Origin: a bacterium
Lineage (GTDB): Bacteria; Electryoneota; RPQS01
Reading direction: 5' to 3'
Assembly: GCA_018814465.1 (NCBI GenBank)
Contig: JAHIZR010000399.1
Location: 1-5,396 of the forward strand
Length of the DNA: 5,396 bases
Shown: piece after piece, positions 4,804 to 5,396 of the stretch
How positions within the stretch are numbered: position 1 is the first letter of the stretch
Layout: every line of letters begins with the position of its first letter
Notes under the pieces: model-generated
The model's database searches: none
The model's input: only the letters and a program-made list of their open reading frames with translations
Told to the model about the DNA's origin: nothing
Translations under genes and position numbers: made by a program

Positions 4804-5396
4804 ATGAAAACTCGCATCCTGCTGTTTGTTGGAATATTGATCCTGTGCTCAAATTTGTTCGCCCAGCCCGATAGCCTCTGGAGCCATACCTATGGCGGGC
4901 ATGTTACGGACTGGTGCAATGCTGTTCAGGCGACTGCGGACGGAGGCTATGTGCTGGCTGGTAAAACGCAGTCTTTTGGCGCAGGAAGTGATGATGTCTG
5001 GATGGTGAAAACCAATGGCGATGGTGACAGCCTCTGGAGCCGTTCCTTCGGTGGAAGTAGTACTGAGGATTGCGCCGCCGTGCTGCAAACCGCCGACGGT
5101 GGTTATGCGCTGGCAGGCCACACCTCCTCTTTTGGAGCGGGGGCGTCAGATATGTGGCTGGTGAAGACAGACGCTGTCGGCGACAGTCTGTGGAGCCGTA
5201 CCTATGGCGGCAATCATGATGAATGGTGCAATGCAATGCTGCAAAATGAAGATGGCGGCTTTTTGCTTGCGGGCCGTACCTCTACTTATGACGCCGGGTG
5301 GAACGATATGTGGCTGATCAAGGTCAACGAGAACGGTGACAGCCTCTGGAGTCAACGCTATGGGGGAAGCGGCCTCGACGAGTGTATGTCGATTCA
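4804..5396 (+). CDS. Second secreted propeller-repeat protein (3' end outside window)
   Basis: The frame is open from ATG 4804 to the window edge (197 codons and two bases), so the C-terminus is missing. Residues 1-20 are a signal peptide (MKTR, a hydrophobic core, then NLFA, with Q21 as the probable first mature residue). From D23 there are three complete 52-residue repeats and the start of a fourth, each DSLWS-...-GG-...-C-...-DGGY/F-LAG-...-W-K. They are paralogous to those of the gene at 1592, and the signal-peptide/repeat junction (QPDSLWS) is the same in both. The only cysteine in the signal peptide is C15, which lacks a lipobox context; the mature part has just one Cys per repeat (38, 90, 142, 194). 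An Ig/FN3-like region and a T9SS-type tail are expected beyond the window but cannot be seen. The start is set by the basic N-terminus and an in-frame stop (4771-4773) upstream; no good ribosome site is present. A promoter lies 46 nt upstream. Function unknown. Confidence 0.85.
   Translation, partial: MKTRILLFVGILILCSNLFAQPDSLWSHTYGGHVTDWCNAVQATADGGYVLAGKTQSFGAGSDDVWMVKTNGDGDSLWSRSFGGSSTEDCAAVLQTADGGYALAGHTSSFGAGASDMWLVKTDAVGDSLWSRTYGGNHDEWCNAMLQNEDGGFLLAGRTSTYDAGWNDMWLIKVNENGDSLWSQRYGGSGLDECMSI
4870..5396 (+). repeat. 156-bp propeller-type repeats in the second paralog (three and a part)
   Basis: Units start at 4870, 5026, 5182 and 5338, all exactly 156 bp where complete. The units at 5026 and 5338 begin with the same GACAGCCTCTGGAG 14-mer found three times in the first array; those at 4870 and 5182 differ only silently. 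Codon 16 is Cys in all four. The array is more regular than that of the first gene, with no shortened unit so far. Confidence 0.88.

Overview
This 5.4-kb stretch of mid-GC bacterial DNA reads almost entirely from the + strand. It probably comes from an uncultured member of the Fibrobacterota-Chlorobiota-Bacteroidota (FCB) superphylum or a nearby candidate phylum (Zixibacteria-, KSB1- or Calditrichota-like). That placement is inference. It rests on a C-terminal type IX secretion (T9SS)/FlgD-like sorting tail with a YPNPFNP motif, secreted proteins built from 'DSLW..GG....C....Q..DGGY.LAG' repeats, and a lipoprotein with a Bacteroidota-style Lys-Asp-Asp surface-export signal. Three genes have clear Shine-Dalgarno sequences, which argues against core Bacteroidota, where these are usually weak.

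Layout. Positions 2-64 hold the probable last codons of an upstream gene, followed by a GC-rich hairpin (77-96). A soluble FAD-dependent pyridine nucleotide transhydrogenase gene (sthA-like) follows; its most credible start is TTG at 133, not the in-frame GTG at 91. After 52 nt comes a 594-residue secreted protein (1592-3376) with a signal peptide, five ~52-residue propeller-type repeats, two ~107-residue Ig/FN3-like modules and a sorting tail. A 209-nt spacer precedes a 282-residue predicted surface lipoprotein (3586-4434), which ends at a strong intrinsic terminator (4466-4508). The 369-nt spacer after it carries a decayed copy of the sorting-tail 3' end (about 4596-4652) and a good sigma70-like promoter (4730-4758). 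A second secreted repeat protein, paralogous to the first, starts at 4804 and runs off the window.

How they relate. sthA is a cytoplasmic redox-balancing gene and probably only a neighbour. The other three encode envelope or extracellular proteins. The two repeat proteins are paralogs in the same orientation flanking the lipoprotein, and the orphan tail suggests a further paralog was lost between them. The most unusual shared feature is one cysteine at position 16 of every repeat, nine times out of nine; within the repeat arrays there is no other cysteine. No CRISPR, tRNA, rRNA or transposase was seen.
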